From positions 1 to 43,606 of the forward strand of contig CAJUOA010000014.1 of assembly GCA_910587785.1 (NCBI GenBank): DNA of 43,606 nucleotides, written 5' to 3'. How positions within the stretch are numbered: position 1 is the stretch's first letter; every line of letters begins with the position of its first letter. Shown one piece after another: positions 16,210 through 24,434 of the stretch. Source of the DNA: an uncultured Oscillospiraceae bacterium. Its GTDB lineage: Bacteria; Bacillota; Clostridia; Oscillospirales; Oscillospiraceae. The notes beneath the pieces were generated by a model that ran no database searches, had not been told where the DNA came from, and saw only the letters and a program-made list of their open reading frames with translations. The translations under genes were made by a program, and so were the position numbers.

Positions 16210-17198
16210 GGCTGTTCCTCCCGAATCTGGGGGTCTACCACGCCGTAGAGGATGTTGGCGGTCAGGTTGCCCACGCACACGAAGAGGGCGGAGAAGAGGG
16301 TGATGCCCAGCAGGAGGGGCACATCGCTGTTCAGTCCCGCCGCCGCCACCGCCGAGCCCAGCCCGGGGTAGGAGAACACGTTCTCCGCCATCACCGACCC
16401 GCCGAAGAGCTCCGCGAAGGAGGCGAACTGGAGGGTCAGGGCCGGGAGGAGGACGTTTCGCAGTCCGTGGCGGCGGAGAATGGAGCCGGGGCCCTCGCCC
16501 CTGGCCCGGGCAAAGAGCACGTACTCACTCTCCAGCACGTCCACCAGCTTTGAGCGGGTGTGGAGGGCGATGTTGGCAAAGGACATCAGGCTCAGCGTCA
16601 GGGCGGGGAGGAAGAGGTGGTGGAGCCGCTGGGCCAGTGTCACGTCCTCGTTGAGCATTCCGATGGGGGTGGAGAACCCCAGGGGGAACCACCCAAGCCA
16701 CACCGCGAATACCAGCAGCAGTAGCAGTCCCAGCCAAAAGGTGGGGACACTGCTGAGGATGTAGCAGACCTGCTTGATGATCTTATCCGGGAGCCGGTCC
16801 CGGGTCATGCCCATGAGGCACCCCAGTCCAAAGCCGATGAGCCCCGAGAAGAGCCACGCGCAGAGCATCAGCGCCAGGGAGTTGAGGAAGCGCTCAGCGA
16901 TGATGTCGATCACCGGGCGGCGGTAGAGGAGGGACTGCCCGAAGTCCCCCCGGAGCAGGGCCCCCAGCCAAGTGAAATAGCGCTCCACCGGGGGATCGTT
17001 GACCCCCCAGTATGCCTCCAGCTCCAGGCGCTGTTCCGGCGACACGCCGCCCACCCCCAGCACATACTGCTGGACCGGGTCCACCGGCGAGGCGCTGACC
17101 AGGGCGAAGGCAATGATGCTCACCGCCAGGAGCAGGAACGCTGTCTTGACGAGATAGCGCAGGAAGGTCCTGCCGATACGGCTAAACGCGCCGGACAT
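16206..17198 (-). CDS. ABC transporter permease (DppB/NikB type)
   Basis: The 330-residue protein has six predicted membrane segments, beginning with a long N-terminal helix (LVKTAFLLLAVSIIAFALV) and including the DppB-type GDFGQSLLYRRPV segment and a late loop (FSYPGLGSAVAAA) that contacts the ATPase. Length is normal. It follows the solute-binding protein by 21 bp, so the order binding protein-B-C-D-E is exactly that of nik and dpp operons. Confidence 0.92.
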   Translation of the reverse strand: MSGAFSRIGRTFLRYLVKTAFLLLAVSIIAFALVSASPVDPVQQYVLGVGGVSPEQRLELEAYWGVNDPPVERYFTWLGALLRGDFGQSLLYRRPVIDIIAERFLNSLALMLCAWLFSGLIGFGLGCLMGMTRDRLPDKIIKQVCYILSSVPTFWLGLLLLLVFAVWLGWFPLGFSTPIGMLNEDVTLAQRLHHLFLPALTLSLMSFANIALHTRSKLVDVLESEYVLFARARGEGPGSILRRHGLRNVLLPALTLQFASFAELFGGSVMAENVFSYPGLGSAVAAAGLNSDVPLLLGITLFSALFVCVGNLTANILYGVVDPQIREEQP

Positions 17199-17219
17199 AG
17201 AACGCCTCCTTTCGTTTCA

Positions 17220-18836
17220 TCATGCCGTCCACGTCCAATCCCGCAGGTTCTGGAGCAGGGGCATGGACGCGCCGTGGGGGTGGAGCTGCTGCTGTCCGAT
17301 GTCCAGGCCCTCCCGGGCGTAGTAGAGGTGCTGGACGTTCACCAGCCACACCCAGGGGCAGTCCCCCTGCATGGCGGTGCCGGTGGAGCCGTCCCATTGG
17401 CTCAGCTGCCAGTTCCGGTTGGCCTCCTCCGGGGTGAGGGCCTCCATGGCCGCCTCCAGATAGCCGTCCACGACGGGACTGCTGTAGCCCTCGGGGTTGT
17501 AGTAGTCGTCCTTGAGGGAGTTATCGGTGTGGAAGAGGCAGTAGGTGGTGTAGGGGTTGGAGGAGCCCCAGCCCATGCACACCGCCTCGGTGAACATCCG
17601 CTTGGAGATGTCGTCCCAGCTGGTGCCCTCCACGGTCATCTGGATGCCGATGGCCTTGAACTGTTCCGCCGCCGCCATGGCCACCGCCTGCCGCACGCTG
17701 TCGCCGCTGGGGTAGACGCAGGTGAACGCCGCCTTCAGGCCGTCCCGCTCGACGATGCCGTCGCCGTCGGTGTCGGCCCAGCCCGCGTCGGAGAGGAGCT
17801 TTTTGGCATATTCGATGTCCGTGTCGAGCTTCACTTCCGGGTTGTTCCAGGGGAAGCCATCGTTCTCCGACCAGCAGGGGGTGGCGAAGCCGCCCAGGGC
17901 CATTTCGGCGATCATCTCCCGGTCCGCGGCGTAGGCCATGGCCTGACGGATCTCCAGGTTGCAGGTGACGTCGTTGCCATAGGGGAAGCCGCTCTCGGTG
18001 AGCTTGCCCTCGTTGGGGACCATGGGGAGGGTGAGGCCCCGGTTGTCAGCGGTGGTGACGGCCCGCAGGGTGTAGCCGGGGATCACCGCGTCCGCCAGGG
18101 TGGCGGCGGTGAGGGCAATGTCGGCCTGTCCGGCCTTCACGGCGGCGAAGGCGGCGTCCTCGTCCTGGAAGACGATGGTGACCTTCTTCATGGCGGGGAC
18201 GGTGCCGTAGTAGTCCTCGTTGGCCTCCAGGATAAGCTGCTCCTGCTTGTTCCACTGGACGAACTTGAAGGGCCCGGAGCCGATGGGGGCGTCGCCGTAG
18301 CCGGGGCCGTAGGCGTGCTCTGGGACGATGCCCACCGTAGCCACGGTGTTGAGGAAAGTGGAGGTGGGCTTCGACATGGTAAAGACAACGGTGCGGTCAT
18401 CCGGGGCCTCCACCTTCTCCAGGAAGGTCAGGTCCAGGGACGACTGACTGGTCTTCGCGGTCTCGAAGGTAAAGACCACGTCGGAGGCGGTAAGGGCCTC
18501 GCCGTCGGTAAATTTCACGCCCTCCCGGAGGCGGAAGGTCCAGGTCAGGCCGTCTTCGGAGAGGGTGTAGTCCTCGGCCAGGTCGTTGACGAAGCTCATG
18601 TCCTGACGGTACTCCACCAGGGTGCTCTGGACCAGGGGCGTGGCCCCGTGGCCCCAGCCCTGGCAGGGGTCCAGGGTCTCCGGTTCGCTGGAGATGGAGA
18701 TGATGACCTCGTCTTTCGGTCCGTCCTCCGGCGTGCTGGAGGATTGGCCGCCGGGGGACTGGGGCGCGCCGCCGCAGGCGGAGAGGCCGGCAGCCAGGGT
18801 CAGGCTCAGGAGCAGGGCAAACAGTTTTTTCTTCAT
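17220..18836 (-). CDS. Extracellular solute-binding lipoprotein, family 5
   Basis: The 538-residue protein begins with a lipoprotein signal (LAAGLSACGG lipobox, Cys about residue 22) and continues as a family 5 solute-binding fold: EPETLDPCQGWGH, LAEDYTLSEDGLTWTFRLREGVKF and IGSGPFKF. It should bind peptides, nickel complexes or another small metal chelate outside the membrane and deliver it to the permeases. A C-terminal HPHG segment could touch a metal but does not settle the substrate. The ATG at 18836 is chosen for its AAGGAG and because the signal peptide starts there. Confidence 0.9.
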   Translation of the reverse strand: MKKKLFALLLSLTLAAGLSACGGAPQSPGGQSSSTPEDGPKDEVIISISSEPETLDPCQGWGHGATPLVQSTLVEYRQDMSFVNDLAEDYTLSEDGLTWTFRLREGVKFTDGEALTASDVVFTFETAKTSQSSLDLTFLEKVEAPDDRTVVFTMSKPTSTFLNTVATVGIVPEHAYGPGYGDAPIGSGPFKFVQWNKQEQLILEANEDYYGTVPAMKKVTIVFQDEDAAFAAVKAGQADIALTAATLADAVIPGYTLRAVTTADNRGLTLPMVPNEGKLTESGFPYGNDVTCNLEIRQAMAYAADREMIAEMALGGFATPCWSENDGFPWNNPEVKLDTDIEYAKKLLSDAGWADTDGDGIVERDGLKAAFTCVYPSGDSVRQAVAMAAAEQFKAIGIQMTVEGTSWDDISKRMFTEAVCMGWGSSNPYTTYCLFHTDNSLKDDYYNPEGYSSPVVDGYLEAAMEALTPEEANRNWQLSQWDGSTGTAMQGDCPWVWLVNVQHLYYAREGLDIGQQQLHPHGASMPLLQNLRDWTWTA

Positions 18837-18985
18837 GAATATCACTCCTTGTCTCTTGTCACAGGGTACGGATAGCTTTTGCGACAGCGTCCATACCATA
18901 CCAGACTTTTTGTTTCGATGGAAGCCGGGTGGGGGGATATATTTCACTTTTTTTGTGAAGACTAGCCGGGAAAGGGAGTGATTCC

Positions 18986-19693
18986 ATGGAAGAAGAGACC
19001 AAAAAGACCGGCTCCTCGGAGGAAAGCGGGGACGCCCAGCCGGACCAGCAGAGGCTGGTGGACCTGGGCAGCGCGGTCAGCCACAGCAGCCGGGGAAATA
19101 TCTACACCCTCACCATCGTGGGGCAGGTGGAGGGCCACCAGGTCCTGCCGGACAACGCCAAGACCACTAAATATGAGCACGTCATGCCCCTGCTTGCAAG
19201 CTTGGAGCAGAACGAGGAGGTGGACGGCATCCTCCTCCTGCTCAACACCGTGGGCGGGGACATCGAGGCGGGCCTTGGCATCGCGGAGCTCATCAGCGGG
19301 ATGCGAAAGCCCACCGCAAGCCTGGTCCTGGGGGGCGGGCACTCCATAGGCGTACCATTGGCCGTGGCCCCCAAGGTGAGCCTCATCGTCCCCTCCGCCT
19401 CCATGACCATCCACCCCGTGCGGATGAACGGCACGGTCATCGCCGCGCCCCAGACCTTCAACTATTTCGAGCGCATCCAGGAGCGGATCGTCAGCTTCGT
19501 GGCCAAAAACAGCCGCATCAGCAAGGAGAAGTTCTTGAAGCTCATGCTCAAAACCGGGGAGATGGCCGCGGACGTGGGCAGCGTCATCTACGGCGAGGAG
19601 GCGGTGGAACTGGGGCTCATCGACCGCATCGGCGGTCTCAGCGACGCCCTGGACTGCCTCTATGAGCAGATCGAACAGCAGAGGGAAAAATGA
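18986..19693 (+). CDS. tepA: ClpP-family translocation-enhancing protein TepA
   Basis: The 235-residue protein is a ClpP/crotonase-fold serine protease of the TepA group. The catalytic Ser sits in GGGHSIGVPLA (Ser120) and the His in TIHPVR (His143), 23 residues on, as in ClpP; LLLLNTVGGDIEAG precedes them as the substrate-binding strand. There is no signal peptide. TepA in Bacillus affects protein export and is linked to signal-peptide degradation and spore-related secretion. The ATG has AAAGGGAG upstream. It is a single gene, convergent with an XRE gene. Confidence 0.85.
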   Translation: MEEETKKTGSSEESGDAQPDQQRLVDLGSAVSHSSRGNIYTLTIVGQVEGHQVLPDNAKTTKYEHVMPLLASLEQNEEVDGILLLLNTVGGDIEAGLGIAELISGMRKPTASLVLGGGHSIGVPLAVAPKVSLIVPSASMTIHPVRMNGTVIAAPQTFNYFERIQERIVSFVAKNSRISKEKFLKLMLKTGEMAADVGSVIYGEEAVELGLIDRIGGLSDALDCLYEQIEQQREK

Positions 19694-19697
19694 CCGG

Positions 19698-19730
19698 AAA
19701 AACGGCGTCCGTCACAAATGGCGGACGCCG
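19698..19730 (-). terminator. Terminator between tepA and the XRE gene
   Basis: A 9-bp GC stem (CGGCGTCCG and complement, 19703-19711 with 19722-19730) is followed on the minus strand by TTTTT, ending the XRE gene transcript. On the plus strand only CTGCTTATT follows, so termination of tepA there would be weaker. Confidence 0.75.
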
Positions 19731-19734
19731 CTGC

Positions 19735-19938
19735 TTATTCGCCCGGACCGTCCCAGAAGAGGTCGTCCAGGGTCCGGTCCAGAGCCCGGCAGATGGCGAT
19801 GCACAGCCGGATGGTGGGGTTGTAGTCCCCCTGTTCAATGGCGTTGATGGTCTGACGGGAGACACCCGCCAGATCGGCCAGTCCCTGCTGGCTGAGGCCC
19901 TTGGCCGCACGGGCGGCGCGGAGGCGGAGGTTCTTCAT
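19735..19938 (-). CDS. Small XRE-family HTH regulator
   Basis: The 67-residue protein is a single Cro/C1-type HTH (GLSQQGLADLAGVSRQTINAIEQGDYNPTIRLCIAICRAL) with the acidic DDLFW tail of YozG-like regulators. Its ATG overlaps the stop of the upstream membrane-protein gene (ATGA), so they are translated together. It is closely similar in design to the XRE protein at 7292-7492; both follow a membrane protein gene. It probably represses the shared promoter at 20495-20523. Confidence 0.88.
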   Translation of the reverse strand: MKNLRLRAARAAKGLSQQGLADLAGVSRQTINAIEQGDYNPTIRLCIAICRALDRTLDDLFWDGPGE

Positions 19939-20471
19939 TCCGAATCCACCCCGCGCTTCTCCCGCCGGAACTGGTACAGAGCTATGCCCGCTAGCAGCAG
20001 GGAGCAGGAGCAGGAGACCACTATCGGAAGAGCGGTCTCGATGAGCCCGCCCATTCGGAAGGCGTTGGGCAGAAAACAGAAATAGAGCGACGCCGTGACA
20101 GCGAGCGTATCGGTGTCCGGTCTTCCCCGCCAGCCGGTATATGCGCTGTGGAGGATGCAGTCCGCCGGCCAGACCGAGTGGACCAGGGGCAGTGCGCAGA
20201 GCAGAAGGACGGTCATACTGCCGGTCCAGGAGAAGCGCCCGGAGAGGTCCAGGACCGTCCAGAGCACCAGAAAGCCCAGCAGTGCGAAGAGGGTATGCAC
20301 CGCGGCCCGCAGGCGGACAAGGACCTGCCGCGCGTCGAACACAGGGGGAGCGCCCCTCGTCTTCCGGTCCTCCCGGGCTATGGAGGCCCCTGCGGCGATA
20401 GGCCAGATCAAGCCCGCCAGAGAGATGAATATTGTATAGATCAGGACGCCCCGTCCGATGATGACTGCCAT
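19935..20471 (-). CDS. Four-helix membrane protein paired with an XRE regulator
   Basis: The 178-residue protein has four clear hydrophobic segments (about residues 6-27, 56-73, 84-102, 147-167) and no recognised enzyme motif. It is translationally coupled to a small XRE regulator. Proteins of this layout next to YozG-like HTH genes are common in Firmicutes and are mostly uncharacterised. AAGGAG stands 9 bases before the ATG. I do not assign a function. Confidence 0.75.
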   Translation of the reverse strand: MAVIIGRGVLIYTIFISLAGLIWPIAAGASIAREDRKTRGAPPVFDARQVLVRLRAAVHTLFALLGFLVLWTVLDLSGRFSWTGSMTVLLLCALPLVHSVWPADCILHSAYTGWRGRPDTDTLAVTASLYFCFLPNAFRMGGLIETALPIVVSCSCSLLLAGIALYQFRREKRGVDSE

Positions 20472-20494
20472 AAAGTAACACTCCTTTCTCCTCG

Positions 20495-20523
20495 AATGTA
20501 CATGACAGCCGGCGGTTTGTCAA
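20495..20523 (-). promoter_or_regulatory. Promoter of the membrane-protein/XRE pair
   Basis: On the minus strand TTGACA (20518-20523) and TACATT (20495-20500) are separated by 17 bp. The palindrome ATGTACAT overlaps the -10 box, and a second palindrome-like site (GTATATTTTACATAC, 20524-20538) lies just upstream of the -35; both are candidate operators for the XRE protein. Confidence 0.65.
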
Positions 20524-20561
20524 GTATATTTTACATACATTTTTTCTGCCGCGGAAAGGAA

Positions 20562-20594
20562 TTGACAACATTCTCCTCTGGACAGGGCTATACT
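20562..20594 (+). promoter_or_regulatory. spoIIG promoter with an unusually long spacer
   Basis: TTGACA (20562-20567) and TATACT (20589-20594) match SigA boxes but lie 21 bp apart. The Bacillus subtilis spoIIG promoter is known for an over-long 22-bp spacer that makes it dependent on phosphorylated Spo0A. TTGTCAA-like sequences near 20517 and in the -35 itself could be degenerate Spo0A boxes. The boxes and spacing are seen; Spo0A control is inferred by analogy. Confidence 0.65.
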
Positions 20595-20633
20595 AGTCCC
20601 CATGGGACGGCCATGGGAAAGGGAGGTCATGAG

Positions 20634-21491
20634 ATGGTCATCTATCTGGACATTGCGTTTTTGCTCAACTGTGTGGCGGACGCGGCGGCGCTGTATGTGA
20701 CGGCCCAGGTGGCGGGACTGCGCCTGCCCCGGACCCGGCTGATCCTCGCGGCGGCGCTGGGCGGGGTCTACGGCATCGTCTGCGCGTTCCCGCCCATGGC
20801 GTTTGCCGCGTCGCTCCTGCCCCAGCTCCTGGCGGCGGCGGTGATGGTCTTCCTGGCCTTCGGACGGCAGAGGGCCTTTTTGCGGCAGTTCCTGCTCTTT
20901 TTCCTCCTCTCATGTACGATGGGAGGCGCGCTCTTAGCGGCAGGCCGCCTCCTGCGGGAGAATGGAGCGCTGGAACTGTTGCAGATGCTTGACTGGAAAG
21001 TATTTTTCCTTGCCGGTGGTATCTGCTTCCTTGTCCTCTCGGCCGTCTTCCGCGGGGAGGCGGAGCACGCCGCCGCGGGGCGTTTGTACCGGGGTACAGT
21101 AGAGCTTCGGGGCCGGCGGGCGAAGCTGACGGTCCTGCTGGACACTGGCCACACCCTCCGGGATGTGCTCACCGGCGCGCCGGTACTGACGGTGAGCCGC
21201 GCCGCCCTGGAGGACCTCTGGACACCGGAGGAGCGCACAGTTCTGGACCAGCTGGAGGCAAAGGGCCCGGCCTGGTGCCTGGAGCGCCTGGAAGAGCGCC
21301 GGTTCCGGCTCCTGCCCTATGAGGCGGTGGGGGTCAGCGGAGGGCTTCTGCTGTGCTTCCGGGCGGACCGGGTGAGCGTGGACGGCAGGGAGCTGGGGCC
21401 CATGACCGTGGCCCTCTCGCCCACGCCCGTGTCCGGCGGCGGCTGTACCGCCCTCTGGGGCGGAGAAAGGGGGGAGCGCTGTGCCGCGTAA
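20634..21491 (+). CDS. spoIIGA: Sigma-E processing peptidase SpoIIGA
   Basis: The 285-residue protein has five hydrophobic segments in its first 140 residues and a C-terminal aspartic protease domain with the active-site motif LLDTGHTL (Asp170), as in SpoIIGA (LLDTGN type). It cleaves pro-SigE in the mother cell after a signal from the forespore. ATG 20634 has AGGGAGG about 9 bases upstream; the reading frame is open far upstream but that part is antisense to the neighbouring gene. It overlaps sigE by 11 bp. Confidence 0.93.
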   Translation: MVIYLDIAFLLNCVADAAALYVTAQVAGLRLPRTRLILAAALGGVYGIVCAFPPMAFAASLLPQLLAAAVMVFLAFGRQRAFLRQFLLFFLLSCTMGGALLAAGRLLRENGALELLQMLDWKVFFLAGGICFLVLSAVFRGEAEHAAAGRLYRGTVELRGRRAKLTVLLDTGHTLRDVLTGAPVLTVSRAALEDLWTPEERTVLDQLEAKGPAWCLERLEERRFRLLPYEAVGVSGGLLLCFRADRVSVDGRELGPMTVALSPTPVSGGGCTALWGGERGERCAA

Positions 21492-22194
21492 CTGGATAGA
21501 GGCGCTTCGCCGCCTGCTGGTCCGGCTGGGACTGCTCCGGCCGGGGAAGATCTTCTACATAGGCGGCAGTGACACCCTGCCCCCGCCCCTGAGCCGGGAG
21601 GAGGAGGCGGACCTCCTCCACCGCCTGGACGCCGGGGAGGAGGCGGTGCGCCAGACCCTCATCGAGCGCAACCTCCGCCTGGTGGTCTACATCGCCAAGC
21701 GGTTTGAGAACACGGGCATCAACATCGAGGACCTGATCTCCATCGGCACCATCGGCCTCATCAAGGCCATCAACACCTACCGCACGGACAAGAACATCAA
21801 GCTCGCCACCTACGCCAGCCGGTGCATCGAGAACGAGATTTTGATGTACCTGCGCAAAAGCTCCTCCCAGCGCAACGAGGTCAGCCTGGACGAACCTCTC
21901 AACACCGACTGGGACGGCAACGAGCTCCTCCTCAGCGACGTGCTGGGCACGGACGCGGACACGGTCATGCGCCCCATCGAGGCGGACGTGGACCGTCAGC
22001 TCCTGGGCGCGGCCATCGAGAAGCTCAGCGACCGGGAGCGGGAGATCATCGTATTGCGCTTCGGCCTGAACGGACGCCGGGAGCAGACCCAGAAGGAGGT
22101 GGCCGACCGCCTGGGCATCTCCCAGTCCTACATCTCACGGCTGGAGAAGAGGATCATCAACCGGCTGAAACGAGAGATTTTGAAGATGAGTTAG
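21481..22194 (+). CDS. sigE: Sporulation sigma factor SigE, pro-form
   Basis: The 237-residue protein starts with an amphipathic pro-sequence and the FYIGGS motif at 25-30, close to where SpoIIGA cleaves, then the sigma-70 regions: region 2 (IERNLRLVVYIAKRF, DLISIGTIGLIKAI, KLATYASRCIENEILMYLR) and region 4 (LSDREREIIVLRFGL, QKEVADRLGISQSYISRLEKRI). SigE runs early mother-cell transcription. The GTG start lies inside the end of spoIIGA. No sigG gene follows, unlike in many spore formers; a TetR gene comes next. Confidence 0.96.
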   Translation: MPRNWIEALRRLLVRLGLLRPGKIFYIGGSDTLPPPLSREEEADLLHRLDAGEEAVRQTLIERNLRLVVYIAKRFENTGINIEDLISIGTIGLIKAINTYRTDKNIKLATYASRCIENEILMYLRKSSSQRNEVSLDEPLNTDWDGNELLLSDVLGTDADTVMRPIEADVDRQLLGAAIEKLSDREREIIVLRFGLNGRREQTQKEVADRLGISQSYISRLEKRIINRLKREILKMS

Positions 22195-22283
22195 CTGTAA
22201 AGGGAGTTCCCTTGATAGTTATTGATCTGCAATAGATTGATGCTTTGCAAAGATGGATTTCTTTGCGCACAGCCAAATCTCTC

Positions 22284-22333
22284 TTGACAATCCCCGCCCT
22301 CTGTGGTATCCTGCAAACAGACCATCAGTCTGT
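22284..22333 (+). promoter_or_regulatory. Promoter and candidate operator of the TetR gene
   Basis: TTGACA (22284-22289), a 17-bp spacer and TATCCT (22307-22312) form a good SigA promoter. Immediately downstream lies the palindrome ACAGAC-catca-GTCTGT (22317-22333), well placed for autorepression. This half-site differs from the one in front of the MFS gene. Confidence 0.65.
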
Positions 22334-22349
22334 AAAGGGGGCGGTGCCC

Positions 22350-23024
22350 GTGGGCCGGAACAAATACCCGGAGGAGACCGTGCGGAAGATCCTGGACACG
22401 GCGGAGCGGCTGTTCGTGGAGAAGGGCTACGACCGGGCCTCCCTCCAGGACATCATCCGGGCAACGGGACTGTCCAAGGGGGCCATCTACCACCATTTTG
22501 CCTCCAAGGAGGATATCTTTTACGCCGTCTGCGACCGCATCGGACAGCGCAACGAGGCGGTGCTCTCCCAGGTCCGGGACGCCCCGGGTCTTACCGGCCT
22601 GGAGAAACTGAGAGCCATCTTCAAGGCGTCCCTCCAGCCGGAGTTGCAGGCAAAAATGTTCTGCATGATGCCCTATCTGATGGATAATTCCAAATTTTTG
22701 GCCTCGGAGATCCGAAGCATCTTCACGGAGGTGGTCCCGCTTTTTATGGAGCCCATCATCCGGGAGGGCATTGCCGACGGCACCATCCGCACGGACCACC
22801 CCAAGGAGCTGGCGGAGTCCATGCTGATGCTCTCCGACGTGTGGATCAATCCCATCATCCAGCCCACCACGCCGGATGAGATTTGCGCCCGGTGCGCCGT
22901 GTATAACCGGCTTTTTGGTGCCTTCGGCATCGACGGCCTCATCGACCAGGAGATCGTTGACGCGTTGATGGACTATGCGGAGATGACCCAGCGCCTGCAC
23001 AAGGGCGGGGAGGAACCTGTCTGA
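22350..23024 (+). CDS. TetR/AcrR-family transcriptional regulator
   Basis: The 224-residue protein has a TetR N-terminal HTH (ILDTAERLFVEKGYDRASLQDIIRATGLSKGAIYHHFASKEDIF) and a ligand-binding C-terminal domain of normal size. The GTG at 22350 gives the expected start and follows an AAAGGGGG site. It lies 75 bp upstream of an MFS transporter whose leader carries a TetR-type palindrome, so it is likely to repress that transporter until an inducer binds. Confidence 0.9.
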   Translation: MGRNKYPEETVRKILDTAERLFVEKGYDRASLQDIIRATGLSKGAIYHHFASKEDIFYAVCDRIGQRNEAVLSQVRDAPGLTGLEKLRAIFKASLQPELQAKMFCMMPYLMDNSKFLASEIRSIFTEVVPLFMEPIIREGIADGTIRTDHPKELAESMLMLSDVWINPIIQPTTPDEICARCAVYNRLFGAFGIDGLIDQEIVDALMDYAEMTQRLHKGGEEPV

Positions 23025-23029
23025 AAAGA

Positions 23030-23055
23030 AACTGCCGGAAAGGCAGTTCCTTTTT
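23030..23055 (+). terminator. Terminator between the TetR and MFS genes
   Basis: AACTGCC-ggaaa-GGCAGTT forms a 7-bp hairpin followed by CCTTTTT. It would separate the regulator from the transporter or attenuate read-through. Confidence 0.7.
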
Positions 23056-23064
23056 GGAAATATA

Positions 23065-23082
23065 AAAACCGACGGTCGGTTT
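23065..23082 (+). promoter_or_regulatory. TetR-type operator before the MFS gene
   Basis: ACCGAC-g-GTCGGT (23068-23080), extended by AA on the left and TT on the right, is a near-perfect palindrome 18 bp upstream of the MFS start codon. Its form fits operators of TetR repressors. No clear -35/-10 pair could be placed around it. Confidence 0.6.
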
Positions 23083-23099
23083 ATAAAGGAGAGACAAAT

Positions 23100-24347
23100 A
23101 TGAAAAAAGACAAGACACCCCTGTTCCGCCGGGACTTCACCCTGGTGGTGATCGGACAGATCATATCCCTGTTCGGCAACGCGGTACTGCGTTTCGCCCT
23201 GCCGCTGTACCTCCTGCGGGAGACCGGGTCCCCGGCGCTGTTCGGTGCGGTGGGAGCGGCGGCGCTGATCCCCGCCGTGCTGTGCTCGCCCGTGGGCGGC
23301 GTGGTGGCGGACCGGGTGAACAAGGGCCGCATCATGGCGGCGCTGGACTTTGCCACAGCGGGACTGGTGCTGGTTTTTGCCCTCCTGTTGGGACGCCTGC
23401 CGCTGGTGCCGCTGATGGCCGTGTGCCTGATGCTCCTCTACGGCATCGCGGGGGCCTACCAGCCGGCGGTCCAGGCGAGCATCCCCCTTTTGGCGGGGGA
23501 GGACCGGCTCACCAGCGCCAACGCGGTCATCAACATGGTCAGCACCCTCTCCGGACTGCTGGGGCCGGTGATAGGAGGTGTGCTGTTCGGGGCTTTCGGC
23601 ATCCGGCCCATTTTGTGGGTGAGCACGGCGTGCTTCCTCCTGTCCGCGGTGATGGAGCTCTTCCTCCGCATCCCCCACCAGCCCCGAGGGACAGAGGGCG
23701 GGGTTCTGTACACGGTGGGGAGGGACCTGGCCGGGAGCTGGCGGTTCATCCGCCGGGAGCGGCCCGTGTTCCTCTCCGTGACGGTGGTGCTGTGCCTCTT
23801 CAACCTGGTGCTGTCCGCCGCGCTGATCGTTGGCATCCCCGTGGCGGTGGTCCAGGTGCTGGGGCTGGACGACCTCCGGCTGGGGGTCACCCAGGCGGCC
23901 ATGGGGCTGGGCGGGCTCCTGGGCGGAGGAATCGCAGCGGTGCTGGGGGAGCGTCTGCGGCTTCGCCGGGGGAGTGTCCTGCTGGCAGCGGCGAGCCTCA
24001 CGGTGGCGGGGATGGGGGCGGCCCTGCTCCCGGGGACGGCGCTCCTCACCGGCTGGTGGGTGGTGACGGCCATGAGCGCTGTCATGATGGCTCTGGCCAC
24101 GGTGCTGACGGTCCTGCTGACCGCCGCTGTCCAGCGGCAGACGCCGCCGGAGTTCCTGGGGAAGGTGATGGCCTTCCTCACGGCGGCGGCGAACTGCGCG
24201 TCTCCGCTGGGGCAGGCGGCCTACGGGGCGCTGTTCGAGGGCCTTCCGGCCTGGACCGTGCTGATGGGCGCGGCCATGGCGGCGGTGCTGGTCTCCGCCT
24301 ACTCCTCGAGGGTGTTTCGCGCGCTGGAGGGACCGCTCCCCGGATAA
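23100..24347 (+). CDS. MFS efflux transporter (macrolide-efflux-like)
   Basis: The 415-residue protein shows 12 hydrophobic segments and the MFS loop 2-3 motif GGVVADRVNKGRIM (canonical GxxADRxxRR type). The N-terminus RRDFTLVVIGQIISLFGNAVLRFALPLYLL is typical of the MFS_3/macrolide-efflux-like group. It should export a hydrophobic or amphiphilic compound by proton antiport; the compound is unknown. AAAGGAG precedes the ATG. The upstream TetR gene and palindrome suggest it is inducible. Confidence 0.88.
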   Translation: MKKDKTPLFRRDFTLVVIGQIISLFGNAVLRFALPLYLLRETGSPALFGAVGAAALIPAVLCSPVGGVVADRVNKGRIMAALDFATAGLVLVFALLLGRLPLVPLMAVCLMLLYGIAGAYQPAVQASIPLLAGEDRLTSANAVINMVSTLSGLLGPVIGGVLFGAFGIRPILWVSTACFLLSAVMELFLRIPHQPRGTEGGVLYTVGRDLAGSWRFIRRERPVFLSVTVVLCLFNLVLSAALIVGIPVAVVQVLGLDDLRLGVTQAAMGLGGLLGGGIAAVLGERLRLRRGSVLLAAASLTVAGMGAALLPGTALLTGWWVVTAMSAVMMALATVLTVLLTAAVQRQTPPEFLGKVMAFLTAAANCASPLGQAAYGALFEGLPAWTVLMGAAMAAVLVSAYSSRVFRALEGPLPG

Positions 24348-24372
24348 TACCGCAAATCATCCAAAACAGTCC

Positions 24373-24401
24373 TTGAAAAATGGGACGTATCGTGCTAAAC
24401 T
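24373..24401 (+). promoter_or_regulatory. Promoter of the aldo-keto reductase gene
   Basis: TTGAAA (24373-24378), a 17-bp spacer and TAAACT (24396-24401) precede the AGGAGG and start codon by about 30 bp. Confidence 0.6.
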
Positions 24402-24434
24402 AACAAATAGAATCTATATTTGAGGAGGAACGAC

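Noticed and set aside
18945..18966. TTCAC-T7-GTGAA hairpin upstream of tepA
   Set aside because: Only five base pairs and no T-run after it; not convincing as terminator or operator.
20148..20633. N-terminal extension of SpoIIGA
   Set aside because: The added codons lie antisense to the membrane-protein gene and upstream of the promoter; SpoIIGA homologues start at the first membrane helix.
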